In this document: positions 42,564 through 51,466 of the stretch, one piece after another
Numbering within the stretch: the first letter of the stretch is position 1
Layout: each line of letters opens with the position of its first letter
From: CAVSMC01 sp963798655
Lineage (GTDB): Bacteria; Pseudomonadota; Gammaproteobacteria; Burkholderiales; Casimicrobiaceae
Length of the DNA stretch: 64,000 bases
NCBI GenBank assembly: GCA_963798655.1
Contig: CAWCUH010000014.1
Coordinates: 174,201-238,200, forward strand
Direction: 5' to 3'
Notes under the pieces: model-generated
What the model saw: the letters and a program-made list of their open reading frames with translations, nothing else
The model's database searches: none
What the model was told of the DNA's origin: nothing
Made by a program: the position numbers and the translations under genes

Positions 42564-43505
42564 ATGGCGGAATCGAGAATGGTCGTCTACGGTGCGATCG
42601 GTGCGAATCTCGCGATCGCGGCGACCAAGTTCACCGTGGCGGGGTTCACCGGAAGCGCCGCCATGCTGTCCGAGGGCATCCATTCGACGGTCGATGCCGG
42701 AGATGGCGTGCTGCTGCTGATCGGGCTCAAGCTGAGCGAGCGTGAGGCAACGCCCGAGCATCCGTTCGGCCACGGCAAGGAAATCTTCTTCTGGAGCCTG
42801 ATCGTCGCCGTGCTGATCTTCGGCGTCGGCGGCGGCGTGTCCGCTTACGAGGGAATTCTCCACATCATGCACGCCGAGGACGTGGCCGACCCGTTCTGGG
42901 CGTACACGGTGCTCGGCGTCGCGGCGGTGTTCGAGGCTGCGAGCCTCACGATCGCGCTGCGCAAGTTCCTGCGCGAGAAGGGCGAGCGACCCTTTTTCGA
43001 GGCGCTGTCGTCGAGCAAGGATCCGGTGACGTACACGGTCGTCGCCGAGGACAGCGCGGCGTTGCTCGGGCTCGCGATCGCCACCGCAGGCGTATGGGCG
43101 AGCCGCAATTTCGGGATGCCCGAGCTCGACGGCGCTGCGTCCGTGCTGATCGGCGTGCTGCTCGCCGCGGTCGCGGTGCTGCTGATCCGCGAGGCGCGCG
43201 GCCTGCTGGTCGGCGAAGGCATCCGCCGCGAAACAGCGAACGACGTGCGACGTATCGTGCGCGACGAACGCTACGTGCGCGTGGTCGGGCCGATCCTGTC
43301 GATGTACATCGGTCCCGACGAGGTGCTCCTCACGCTCGACGTCGAGTTCGAGCCGACGGCGACGGCGCAGGACATCGCCGACGCGGTGAACCGCATCGAG
43401 CGCACGATCCGCGAGCGCTATCCGAAAATCAAGCGCATCTACGTCGAGGCGCGCTCGCTTCACCCCCAGCGCGCTCACGCGCCGCTGAGCGAAGCGCCCG
43501 GCTGA
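42564..43505 (+). CDS. Cation diffusion facilitator transporter (ZnT9-like CDF)
   Basis: The 313-aa inner-membrane protein has six helices and the CDF motif SEGIHSTVDAGD with the metal pair H40 and D44. The second site in helix 5 reads TVVAEDSAALLGL (E162, D163) instead of the usual HxxxD, as in the ZnT9-like branch. A cytoplasmic C-terminal domain follows (~210-300; ILSMYIGPDEVLLTLDVEF). It likely exports a divalent metal in exchange for protons; the metal is uncertain. It starts just after the PQQ remnant and is convergent with the YihY gene (34 nt gap). Confidence 0.9.
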   Translation: MAESRMVVYGAIGANLAIAATKFTVAGFTGSAAMLSEGIHSTVDAGDGVLLLIGLKLSEREATPEHPFGHGKEIFFWSLIVAVLIFGVGGGVSAYEGILHIMHAEDVADPFWAYTVLGVAAVFEAASLTIALRKFLREKGERPFFEALSSSKDPVTYTVVAEDSAALLGLAIATAGVWASRNFGMPELDGAASVLIGVLLAAVAVLLIREARGLLVGEGIRRETANDVRRIVRDERYVRVVGPILSMYIGPDEVLLTLDVEFEPTATAQDIADAVNRIERTIRERYPKIKRIYVEARSLHPQRAHAPLSEAPG

Positions 43506-43539
43506 CCGGCAAGCTGCCGGGATGCTCCAGCGCCGAGCG

Positions 43540-44448
43540 TCAGTCACGCGGCGGCGATGCGTCGACGAGGCCGAGACGGCGCACCGCCGCCTCGCCATGC
43601 TCGCGCTCGACCTGCTTCACATCCGCAACGCCGTCGAGCACGACGTTGATCTCGGCGCCGACGAGGATCACGAGCCCGGCAATGTAGAACCACAGCATCA
43701 GCAGCACCACACCGCCGATGCTCCCGTAGAGCGCATCGTAGTTGCCGAAGTGCGACGCGTACAGCGAGAAGCCGAACGACGCGATGATCAGCAGGATCGC
43801 CGCGACACCGCCGCCGGTGCTGACGGCGCGGAAGCGCTGATGCCGATTCGGCGCGACGTAGTAGATCACCTCGATCGCGATGATCAGTCCCAGCACGATC
43901 ACGACCCAGCGGAACACGACGAAGAAGTCGAGCAGCGCCGAGCTGAACCCGTAGCGGTTGCCGATCCAGTTCTGGATCACGCCGCCCAGCACGATCAGCG
44001 AGAAGGCGCCCAGCACGAGCAGGCCGAAGAGCAGCGTCAGCCCGAGCGCCGTCGTGCGCGCTCTAACGAACGGGCGGCGTTCCTCGACGTTGTACGCGAT
44101 GTTCATCTGCTGCATCACTGCGTACATGCCGCTCGACGCGGACCACAGCACGCCGATGATGCCGACTGAAAGGAGGCCGCCGCGCCGCTCGCCGGCCACC
44201 TGCTGCACGACGCCGGCGAACATGTCGGCGGCACTGCGCGGCAGCGCCTGGTGCAGCAGGTCCATGATCGCCTGGCCGACGTGCTCGATCGGCAGGTACG
44301 GAATGATCGTCATCAGGAAGATCATCGCGGGAAAGATCGCGAGCGTGAGGTAGAACGCGAGCGCGGCCGCGCCGTTGAACACGTAGTCGCGGCTCGCCTC
44401 CTCATAGACGCGCTTGGCGAAGTCCCTGGCCGACAGTCCTCTCAACAC
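43540..44448 (-). CDS. YihY/BrkB-family inner-membrane protein
   Basis: The 302-aa protein has six membrane helices and the YihY signature: YVFNGAAALAFYLTLAIFPA, SASSGMYAVMQQMNIAYNVE, then RPFVRARTTALGLTLLFGL, and YGSIGGVVLLMLWFYIAGLV near the end. The family was once annotated as ribonuclease BN in error; its role is unknown. GTG 44448 is used, with GGAG 7 nt upstream. It lies 17 nt after the MscS-type gene and is likely in the same transcript. Confidence 0.92.
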   Translation of the reverse strand: MLRGLSARDFAKRVYEEASRDYVFNGAAALAFYLTLAIFPAMIFLMTIIPYLPIEHVGQAIMDLLHQALPRSAADMFAGVVQQVAGERRGGLLSVGIIGVLWSASSGMYAVMQQMNIAYNVEERRPFVRARTTALGLTLLFGLLVLGAFSLIVLGGVIQNWIGNRYGFSSALLDFFVVFRWVVIVLGLIIAIEVIYYVAPNRHQRFRAVSTGGGVAAILLIIASFGFSLYASHFGNYDALYGSIGGVVLLMLWFYIAGLVILVGAEINVVLDGVADVKQVEREHGEAAVRRLGLVDASPPRD

Positions 44449-44465
44449 AGGCTCTCCGTTGCGTG

Positions 44466-45692
44466 TCAGCTCGGGTCACGCGACGCGGGCTCCGCGACCC
44501 GCTTGCCATCCGTCTTCGGCAGCTCGGGGCCATGCTGTCCGGCGTGCTCGGCGTGTCGGATCGACGATGTGTCGCCCTTGCCGGGCCGCTCGGGCGGCGG
44601 TGCCGGCGCCTTGCGTGCCGCGTGCTTCGGCGCTCCGTCGATCTCGGCGCGAATGCGAGGCAGCCCGGCCGGGTGCTCGCGCTGCAAGTAATCGATCAGG
44701 CCCTCGCGCACCCTGCAGCGCAGGTCCCATGCCTTCGCCGCGTCGGCCGCACTCACCAGCACGCGGACCTGCATCGCGCGCTCGCTGGTGTCCACCACCT
44801 GCAGCAGCGCGACGCGCCCGTCCCACTCGGGCGCCGCCGCGCAAAGACGCTCGACCTCGGTGCGCAGCGGCGCGAGCGGCACGCTGAAGTCGAGCCAGAA
44901 CATGATGCTGCCCAGCAACTCGCTCTCGCGCCGCGTCCAGTTCTGGAACGGGTGCTCGATGACCCATTGCAGCGGAACGATCAGCCGCCGCTGGTCCCAC
45001 ACCTTGACCACCACGTACGTCGCCGTGATCTCCTCGATGCGTCCCCACTCGCCTTCGATGATGACCACATCGTCGAGACGGATGGGCTGCGTGAGCGCGA
45101 TCTGCAGTCCCGCGATGAGGCTCGAGAGCACGGGCCGCGCGGCGATGCCGGCGACGAGGCCGGCGACGCCGGCCGACGCGAGCAGGCTCGCACCGATCTG
45201 GCGCACGCCGGGAAACACCATCAGCGCGCATGCAATGCCGATCAGCAGCACGAAGAACGATACCGTGCGCGAAAGGACGTTGGTCTGGGTCTGGATCCTG
45301 CGCGCTTCGAGGTTGTCGCCGACGTTCGCCGGATGAAGCCGCAGCACCGCAGCGGCGAGAGCGCGCACTGCGCGCATGCCGAGCCACGTCAGCGCGCCGA
45401 TCAGCAGCAGCGCGGTCGTGATCGTCACGCCGTGCAATGCCGGCAGGTCGACCGGTGCCGCCGCCCACAGCAGTTGCAGCAGGACCAGCGGAATGACGAT
45501 GCGGCCGGGCGCACTTACCGATTCGATCACCGTCGACAGCACGACGCTGAAGCGCAGAACGCGGCGCATCACCGCGGACATGACCGTCCATGCGACGACC
45601 CCGACCAGCACCACGACCGCCGCCGTCGGCGCGAGGACCAGCCACGGATCGAGTTGCCCGTAGCGGCCGAGAAGTCCACCCACGAAATCCAT
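44466..45692 (-). CDS. MscS-family mechanosensitive ion channel
   Basis: The 408-aa protein has four membrane helices (~20-185), the pore-lining Gly/Ala-rich helix ASLLASAGVAGLVAGIAARP, and the MscS beta domain directly after (LTQPIRLDDVVIIEGEWGRI, then VVKVWDQRRLIVPLQWVI). A cytoplasmic cage domain and a Pro/Lys-rich tail of about 45 residues follow. It should open under membrane tension to release solutes on osmotic downshift. AAGGAG precedes the ATG at 45692. It is followed by the YihY gene and is divergent from the ABC exporter. Confidence 0.92.
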   Translation of the reverse strand: MDFVGGLLGRYGQLDPWLVLAPTAAVVVLVGVVAWTVMSAVMRRVLRFSVVLSTVIESVSAPGRIVIPLVLLQLLWAAAPVDLPALHGVTITTALLLIGALTWLGMRAVRALAAAVLRLHPANVGDNLEARRIQTQTNVLSRTVSFFVLLIGIACALMVFPGVRQIGASLLASAGVAGLVAGIAARPVLSSLIAGLQIALTQPIRLDDVVIIEGEWGRIEEITATYVVVKVWDQRRLIVPLQWVIEHPFQNWTRRESELLGSIMFWLDFSVPLAPLRTEVERLCAAAPEWDGRVALLQVVDTSERAMQVRVLVSAADAAKAWDLRCRVREGLIDYLQREHPAGLPRIRAEIDGAPKHAARKAPAPPPERPGKGDTSSIRHAEHAGQHGPELPKTDGKRVAEPASRDPS

Positions 45693-45722
45693 GCCGTTCT
45701 CCTTGTCTCCGCTCCGTCTAGA

Positions 45723-45740
45723 CGCCGGCACGCGCCGGCG
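45723..45740. repeat. Perfect 7-bp inverted repeat between mscS-type and ABC genes
   Basis: CGCCGGC at 45723-45729 and GCCGGCG at 45734-45740 flank a 4-nt loop, in the 82-bp gap between divergent genes. It could be a regulator site or a 5' mRNA hairpin for the ABC operon. In such GC-rich DNA a chance origin is possible. Confidence 0.3.
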
Positions 45741-45774
45741 GTTCCGCCCGGCGATCTGCTATCGTCGGTGTCCT

Positions 45775-46701
45775 ATGCAAGACATCATCCGGGTGTCGAG
45801 GCTTTCCAAGACCTACGCGTCCGGCCAGCACGCGCTCAAAGGCGTCGATCTCGCGATCCGCCGCGGCGAGATCTTCGGGCTGCTCGGCCCGAACGGCGCC
45901 GGCAAGACGACGCTGATCAGCATCATCTGCGGCATCGTCAACGCGACCGCGGGCTCGGTCACCGTCGACGGCCACGACATCGTTCGCGACTACCGCGCGG
46001 CGCGCTCGCGCATCGGGCTCGTTCCGCAGGAGCTGACGACCGACGCGTTCGAGTCGGTGTGGTCGACGGTGTCGTTCAGCCGCGGCCTGTTCGGAAAGCC
46101 GCCGGGCCCGGCGCACCTCGAGAAGGTGCTGAAGGACCTGTCGCTATGGACCCGCAAGGACAGCAAGGTGATGACGCTCTCCGGCGGCATGAAGCGCCGC
46201 CTGCTGATCGCGAAGGCGCTGTCGCACGAGCCGACGATCCTCTTCCTCGACGAGCCGACGGCCGGCGTCGACGTCACGCTTCGCCGCGACATGTGGGCAC
46301 TCGTGCGCGCGCTGCGCGACGCCGGCGTGACGATCATCCTCACGACGCACTACATCGACGAGGCCGAGGAAATGGCCGATCGCATCGGCGTCATCAACGA
46401 CGGCGAGGTCATTCTGGTGAAGGACAAGATCGAGCTGATGCGCCAGCTCGGCAAGAAGGAGCTGACGCTGCAGCTCGAGCACCCGCTTGCGCAGATACCG
46501 CCGCCGCTCGCCGCCTACCGGCTGCGGCTCGCGAACGGCGGCAACGAGCTCACCTACACGTACGATGCGCACGACGAGCGATCGGGCATCCCGGCGTTGC
46601 TCGAAGCGCTCGACGCCGCCGGCATCGCGTTCAGGGACCTGCAGACGAAGCAGAGCTCGCTCGAGGACATCTTCGTGAGCCTGGTCAAGGACAAGCGATG
46701 A
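45775..46701 (+). CDS. ABC-2 exporter ATP-binding subunit
   Basis: The 308-aa cytoplasmic ATPase has Walker A GPNGAGKTT (~40), the signature LSGGMKRRL, Walker B ILFLDEPTAGVD and the switch His in ILTTHYIDEAEEMADR, all in the style of drug, lipid or polysaccharide exporters (DrrA/YadG type). The C-terminal ~80 residues form the usual extension (SLEDIFVSLVKDK). Its stop overlaps the permease ATG by 4 nt, so both subunits are made together. The substrate cannot be read from the sequence. Confidence 0.94.
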   Translation: MQDIIRVSRLSKTYASGQHALKGVDLAIRRGEIFGLLGPNGAGKTTLISIICGIVNATAGSVTVDGHDIVRDYRAARSRIGLVPQELTTDAFESVWSTVSFSRGLFGKPPGPAHLEKVLKDLSLWTRKDSKVMTLSGGMKRRLLIAKALSHEPTILFLDEPTAGVDVTLRRDMWALVRALRDAGVTIILTTHYIDEAEEMADRIGVINDGEVILVKDKIELMRQLGKKELTLQLEHPLAQIPPPLAAYRLRLANGGNELTYTYDAHDERSGIPALLEALDAAGIAFRDLQTKQSSLEDIFVSLVKDKR

Positions 46702-47459
46702 ACGTTCACGCGATGCGCGCGATCTACCGCTTCGAAATGGCGCGCACCGGCCGCACGCTGATGCAGAGCATCGTCTCGCCGGTCATCTCGACATCGCTCT
46801 ATTTCGTCGTGTTCGGCGCGGCGATCGGCTCGCGCATCCAGGCGATCGGCGGAGTGAGCTACGGAGCTTTCATCGTGCCCGGCCTGATCATGCTTTCGCT
46901 GCTGACGCAGAGCATCTCGAACGCGTCGTTCGGCATCTACTTCCCGCGCTTCGCCGGCACGATCTACGAGCTGCTCTCCGCGCCGGTGTCGTATCTCGAG
47001 ATCGTCGTGAGCTACGTCGGCGCAGCGGCGACGAAGTCGATCGTGCTCGGCCTGATCATCCTCGCCACCGCCGGCCTGTTCGTGCCGCTGCACATCGACC
47101 ATCCGGCCTGGATGGTGCTGTTCCTCGTGCTGACGGCCGTGACGTTCAGCCTGCTCGGATTCATCATCGGCATCTGGGCCGACGGGTTCGAGAAGCTGCA
47201 GCTCGTGCCGCTGCTGATCGTGACGCCGCTCACGTTCCTCGGCGGCAGCTTCTACTCGATCGACATGCTGCCGCCGTTTTGGCAGACCGTCACGCTGTTC
47301 AATCCGGTCGTCTACCTCGTCAGCGGCTTCCGCTGGAGCTTCTACGGCATTTCCGACGTCAACGTCGGCGTGAGCCTTGCGATGACGGTCGTGTTCCTGG
47401 GGCTCTTTCTCGCGATCGTGGCGGTGATCTTCCGCACCGGCTATCGGCTCAAGCAGTAG
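46698..47459 (+). CDS. ABC-2 type exporter permease
   Basis: The 253-aa membrane protein has six helices and the ABC-2 pattern: LMQSIVSPVISTSLYFVVFG at the first helix, YGAFIVPGLIMLSLLTQSIS, then a central LLSAPVSYLEIVVSYVGAAA and LTFLGGSFYSIDMLPPFWQ, the ABC-2 signature before the last helices. It resembles YadH-type permeases. It pairs with the ATPase upstream (ATGA overlap), with no third subunit nearby. Confidence 0.93.
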   Translation: MNVHAMRAIYRFEMARTGRTLMQSIVSPVISTSLYFVVFGAAIGSRIQAIGGVSYGAFIVPGLIMLSLLTQSISNASFGIYFPRFAGTIYELLSAPVSYLEIVVSYVGAAATKSIVLGLIILATAGLFVPLHIDHPAWMVLFLVLTAVTFSLLGFIIGIWADGFEKLQLVPLLIVTPLTFLGGSFYSIDMLPPFWQTVTLFNPVVYLVSGFRWSFYGISDVNVGVSLAMTVVFLGLFLAIVAVIFRTGYRLKQ

Positions 47460-47642
47460 CCCGCTCCGCTCGCGGGCGCCGTAGCGAACGCATTGCAAAC
47501 GCTGCGCGACGATCCACGCGTGCGGTTATCCCTACAGCGCCGCGACAGTCCGTCCGACATCGGCTGCGCGCGCCGCCACTCAAAATTGCTGCAACGCTGG
47601 CGCGTTTCTTCGTGCCGGCACCACGCAACGAGAGGAAGCGCC

Positions 47643-48422
47643 ATGCGCAAGGCTTTGATCGTCATCGGCCTCATGATCGCGTCGATCGCGACCGCAGACG
47701 CACAAGTGAGCTTCGGCATCGACATCCCCGGCGCACGCATCGGCTTCAACCTGCCGGCGTATCCGCAGCTCGTCCCGGTGCCGGGTTACCCGGTCTACTA
47801 CGCGCCGCGAATCGATGCGAACTATTTCTTCTACGACGGCATGTACTGGCTCTACGCGAACGACGGCTGGTACGCGAGCACCTGGTACAACGGCCCCTGG
47901 CATCTGGTGGCGCCCGACGAGGTGCCGCTGTACGTTCTTCGCGTTCCCGTTCGCTACTACCGCCATCCGCCGCCCTACTTCAGAAGCTGGCGCGCCGACG
48001 CCGCGCCGCGCTGGGGCGAGCACTGGGGGCACGGATGGGCCGAGCAGCACCAGGGCTGGGACCGCTGGGATCGCCGGCACGTGCCGACGCGCGCGCCGCT
48101 GCCGCATTACCAGCGGCAATACGCCGGCGACCGCTATCCGCATACCGAGGACAGGCGACACGCGTTCGAGAGCCGCAATTACCATTACCGGCCGCGCGAG
48201 GAGGCGGTGCGCCGGCACTTCGAGGCGCAGCACGGATCGCGCCAGTTTGCGCACGATGGCGACCGTCGCGGGCACGGACGCGACGCCAACCCGGGCGGGC
48301 CCGCGCGCGCCGAGGGATACGGCGGGGGTGACGAGAACCGCCACGACGGTCGCCGAAACGACGCGCACCACGGCAACGATCGCGGCCGCGGCGAGCACCG
48401 CGGAGGCGAGCACAATCGCTGA
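47643..48422 (+). CDS. Exported His/Arg/Gly-rich protein with YxW-type motifs
   Basis: The 259-aa precursor has a signal peptide (MRKALIVIGLMIASIATADA) and a compact N-terminal part with aromatic repeats (YFFYDGMYWLYANDGWYAST then WYNGPWHLVAPDEVP), followed by a long charged low-complexity tail rich in His, Arg, Asp and Gly. The aromatic part resembles the YXWGXW-type envelope proteins of Proteobacteria. A periplasmic or surface role is likely; the His-rich tail might bind metal. The ribosome site GAGGAAG is good. It is convergent with the lactonase gene (3 nt gap). Confidence 0.82.
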   Translation: MRKALIVIGLMIASIATADAQVSFGIDIPGARIGFNLPAYPQLVPVPGYPVYYAPRIDANYFFYDGMYWLYANDGWYASTWYNGPWHLVAPDEVPLYVLRVPVRYYRHPPPYFRSWRADAAPRWGEHWGHGWAEQHQGWDRWDRRHVPTRAPLPHYQRQYAGDRYPHTEDRRHAFESRNYHYRPREEAVRRHFEAQHGSRQFAHDGDRRGHGRDANPGGPARAEGYGGGDENRHDGRRNDAHHGNDRGRGEHRGGEHNR

Positions 48423-48425
48423 CGA

Positions 48426-49520
48426 TCAGCGTTCGTCCAGCAGCTTTACGCAAACGGGCGTCGGGACGGCGGTCTCCGACGCCCGCTGAAGCCGTCCGCT
48501 TTCCGCGTCGACGCGAAACACGACAAGCGAGTCGCTGTCCTGATTCGCGACGATGACGACGTCGCCGCGTGCGCCAATCGCGAAGCTGCGCGGTGTGCGT
48601 CCCAGCGTCGGCTCGTGCGCCGCAAGCTCGAGCCTGCCCGACGGCGCGTCGACGCGGAACACGGCAAGGCTGTCGTGGCCGCGATTGGATGCGTAGACGA
48701 AGCGTCCGGAGGGCGCAATCTGAATGTCGGCGCACGTGCTGTCGCCGCGGAAGTCCCGGGGCAGCGTGCCGACGGTATCGACATAGGAGACCCTTCCGAA
48801 GCCATCGTGCGCGATCACGTCGATCGTCGAATCGAGCTCGTTCACGAGATAGGCGATGCGGCCCGACGGATGGAATGCGACATGGCGCGGGCCGGCACCG
48901 GGCTTCGTCTTGATCCACGGCATCGCTCCGGGCTCGAGCATGCCGCGCGCGCCGTCGATGCGATAGATCATCAGCTTGTCGAGCCCGAGGTCCGGCACCC
49001 AGGCGAAGCGGCCGGACGAATCGAGCGTCACCGAGTGCGCGTGCGGGCCGCCTTGCCGGCGCGGATCGATCCCGGATCCCACGTGCTGGACGAAGTCGCA
49101 CGCGGCACCGAGCGATCCGTCGTGGCGCACCGGCAGCACGCACACGCTGCCGCTCGCGAAATTGGCCACGAAGACGTGCTTGCGCGCGTCGTCGACGGCG
49201 ACGTGGCACGGATCGGTGCCGTGCGTGAGTTGACGGTTGAGCAGCGCGAGGCTGCCGGTCCGCGGGTCGACGGTGAATGCGCTCACGGTTCCGCTCGGCT
49301 CGCCGTCGTACGTCTTGAGCTCGTTCACGGCGTACAGGAAGCGCTGCGAGCGGTCGAACGCGAGATACGACGGATTGGCGATGCCCGTCGTCGTGGCGAG
49401 CGGCCGCAGCGCCCCGGCGGAATCGAGCGAGAACGCGTACACGCCCTCGCCCTTGCCCTGCAGCACCTTGCCGGTGCCGAACACGATCGGCTCCGTATAG
49501 GTCCCGACATATACGCGCAT
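48426..49520 (-). CDS. Beta-propeller lactonase (YbhE/PF10282 family)
   Basis: The 364-aa protein has the repeated blades of the 7-bladed lactonase family: VYVGTYTEPI at the start, NPSYLAFDRSQRFLYAVNEL, DPCHVAVDDARKHVFVANFA, GGPHAHSVTLDSSGRFAWVP and GPRHVAFHPSGRIAYLVNEL. Members include 6-phosphogluconolactonase Pgl. Here it is the last gene of a sugar uptake and oxidation operon, 2 nt after a zinc dehydrogenase gene, so it probably hydrolyses the lactone made by that enzyme. It has no signal peptide, which points to the cytoplasm. Confidence 0.92.
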   Translation of the reverse strand: MRVYVGTYTEPIVFGTGKVLQGKGEGVYAFSLDSAGALRPLATTTGIANPSYLAFDRSQRFLYAVNELKTYDGEPSGTVSAFTVDPRTGSLALLNRQLTHGTDPCHVAVDDARKHVFVANFASGSVCVLPVRHDGSLGAACDFVQHVGSGIDPRRQGGPHAHSVTLDSSGRFAWVPDLGLDKLMIYRIDGARGMLEPGAMPWIKTKPGAGPRHVAFHPSGRIAYLVNELDSTIDVIAHDGFGRVSYVDTVGTLPRDFRGDSTCADIQIAPSGRFVYASNRGHDSLAVFRVDAPSGRLELAAHEPTLGRTPRSFAIGARGDVVIVANQDSDSLVVFRVDAESGRLQRASETAVPTPVCVKLLDER

Positions 49521-49522
49521 CG

Positions 49523-50560
49523 TCACGCCCCCAAGTCGCGGTTGAGCCAGATGCGGCCGACGAGCTCGCCCGACTCCAGCTGCGCGACCGCGTCGCCGAT
49601 GGAACGCAGCGGATAGGACGCGCCGAGTATCGGCGTCACCTGCCCGTTTTCGACCATGCGCACAACGTCGATCAGATCCTGTTTCGTGCTGCCGCGGCAG
49701 CCGATGATCTCGAGCTCGGTCTTGAACAGCGGCATCGACGGCACGTCGAAACTTTCGTCGACGTACGCGACGACCAGGAACTTGCCGCCGGGACGCAGCA
49801 GCGCGAGACCCTCGCGCACGCTCTCGCGCGTACCGATGTTGTCGACGACGACGTCGACGCCCTCGCCGTCGGTGTGCTTTCGCACCGCCGCCTCGAGCGA
49901 TTCGTGCGCGGTGTCCACGGCGACCGCGCCGTGCCGTTGCGCAAGCTCGAGCCGCTGCGCTCGGCGGCTCGTGGCGAGCACCGACGCGCCCGCGCTCTTG
50001 GCGATCTGCACGCCGTGGATGCCGAGTCCGCCGGCGCCGAGAACCAGCACGCACTGCCCGACGCCGACTCGCCCCTGATGGATGAGGCTGTGATACATGC
50101 ACGCGACGGCGTCGGGCAGGATCGCCGCTGCCTCGTACGCGATGCCCGGCGGCAGCGCGACGAGGTTCGCCGCCGGCACGGCGACATAGTCGGCGTGTCC
50201 GCCGTCGCGCTCGAATCCGATGCGCTTCATCGTCGGGCAGCGCTGCGTTTCGCCCGAGACGCAGTGACGGCAGCGGCCGCAGGTGACGTCGATCGCCGCT
50301 GTGACGCGATCGCCGACGCGCCAATTCGTGACGCGCTCGCCGATTTCGACAACATCGCCGGCAAGCTCGTGTCCGACGATGCGCGGCAGGCTGCCGAGCG
50401 GTTGGCGACCCGACAGCAAGTGCAGATCGGTGCTGCAGAGCCCGCTCGCGCGCACGCCGACGAGTACTTCACCGCTTGCCGGTCGCGGCACCGGACGTGT
50501 CGTCGGCTCCAGCGTGCCGCCGTAGCGGGCGACGACGACCGCGCGCATCGTATCGGCCAT
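49523..50560 (-). CDS. Zinc-dependent alcohol/polyol dehydrogenase (second of operon)
   Basis: The 345-aa MDR-family enzyme has the catalytic-zinc segment GLCSTDLHLLSG and GHELAGDVVEIG, the structural-zinc loop CGRCRHCVSGETQRC, and the Rossmann motif VLGAGGLGIHGVQ for NAD(P). It oxidises an alcohol or sugar hydroxyl to a carbonyl; the substrate is unknown. It lies 9 nt after an ABC permease gene and 2 nt before the lactonase gene, so a product that can become a lactone is plausible. Confidence 0.93.
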   Translation of the reverse strand: MADTMRAVVVARYGGTLEPTTRPVPRPASGEVLVGVRASGLCSTDLHLLSGRQPLGSLPRIVGHELAGDVVEIGERVTNWRVGDRVTAAIDVTCGRCRHCVSGETQRCPTMKRIGFERDGGHADYVAVPAANLVALPPGIAYEAAAILPDAVACMYHSLIHQGRVGVGQCVLVLGAGGLGIHGVQIAKSAGASVLATSRRAQRLELAQRHGAVAVDTAHESLEAAVRKHTDGEGVDVVVDNIGTRESVREGLALLRPGGKFLVVAYVDESFDVPSMPLFKTELEIIGCRGSTKQDLIDVVRMVENGQVTPILGASYPLRSIGDAVAQLESGELVGRIWLNRDLGA

Positions 50561-50569
50561 CGCAGTTCT

Positions 50570-51466
50570 CTACTCCTTCAGCCCGGTCGCAGCGATGCCC
50601 TGGATGAACGCTCGCTGGAGAAAGAAGAACAGCAGGATCATCGGCAGCGTCCCGAGCACGGCGATCGCCATCAGCTGGTCCCACGACGTGCCGTAGCTCG
50701 ACATGAAGAGCGAGATGCCGAGCGGCAGCGTGCGCAGCGAGTCGCGCGTGATGATGATCAGCGGCCAGATGTACATGTCCCACGCCTCGCGGAACGTGAA
50801 CACGGCCAGCGCGACGAGCGCCGGCTTGCACAGCGGCATCACGATCATCCAGAAGATCCGCAGCTCCGATGCGCCGTCGATGCGCGCCGAGTCGATGAGA
50901 TCGCTCGGAATGCTCATCATGTACTGGCGCATCAGGAATACGCCGAAGCCGTCGACGAGGAACGGCACGATCAGCCCCTGGTACGTGTTCGCCCAGTCGA
51001 GGCGCTTGATGACGAGGAACAGCGGCACCATGGTCACTTCGAGCGGCAGCATCATCGTGGAGAGGATCACGAAGAACATCACGCCACGGCCGCGGTAGCG
51101 GAACTTCGTCAGGCTGTACCCGGCGAGCGAGCACAGCAGCAGGTTCGAAACCGTGATGGCGACCGCGACGAACGCACTGTTGAGGAAATAGCGCGTGAAG
51201 TCCTGCGCCTGCCACGCTTGCGTGTACGAATGCCAGTTCGGCGGCCACGGAATCCACTGGATCGGGATGCTGAACATCGTGTCCATCGTGCGCAGCGACG
51301 ACGACAGCATCCAGTAGAACGGCAGCAGCGTCACGCACGCGACCGCTGCCAGCACGCCGGTGACGGCGATGGTGCCGCTGCGGCGCATCACGCGTCGCGG
51401 CGGCCGACGTCGCGGCGCGCTCGAGCGATCGATCGACATCGCGGCGATTCCGCTCGCGACGGTCAT
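50570..51466 (-). CDS. Carbohydrate ABC transporter permease (MalG-like)
   Basis: The 298-aa inner-membrane subunit has six helices and the EAA loop near DLIDSARIDGASELRIFWMI with PLCKPALVAL following, typical of MalG/UgpE-type permeases. An N-terminal ~28-residue basic extension precedes the first helix. Its ATG overlaps the stop of the other permease (ATGA), so the two are coupled and form the channel with the ATPase at 53825. Confidence 0.94.
   Translation of the reverse strand: MTVASGIAAMSIDRSSAPRRRPPRRVMRRSGTIAVTGVLAAVACVTLLPFYWMLSSSLRTMDTMFSIPIQWIPWPPNWHSYTQAWQAQDFTRYFLNSAFVAVAITVSNLLLCSLAGYSLTKFRYRGRGVMFFVILSTMMLPLEVTMVPLFLVIKRLDWANTYQGLIVPFLVDGFGVFLMRQYMMSIPSDLIDSARIDGASELRIFWMIVMPLCKPALVALAVFTFREAWDMYIWPLIIITRDSLRTLPLGISLFMSSYGTSWDQLMAIAVLGTLPMILLFFFLQRAFIQGIAATGLKE

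Noticed and set aside
40962..43598. A long minus-strand frame covering the CDF gene region and part of the PQQ relic
   Set aside because: The CDF gene on the plus strand is complete and convincing; only the stretch below ~42495 carries PQQ-dehydrogenase residues, and it changes frame four times.
44463..47459. A long plus-strand frame across the mscS-type gene that reaches the ABC permease
   Set aside because: Only the final ~250 residues are real (the ABC-2 permease with its own ATG at 46698); the rest is antisense to the channel gene or out of frame with the ATPase.
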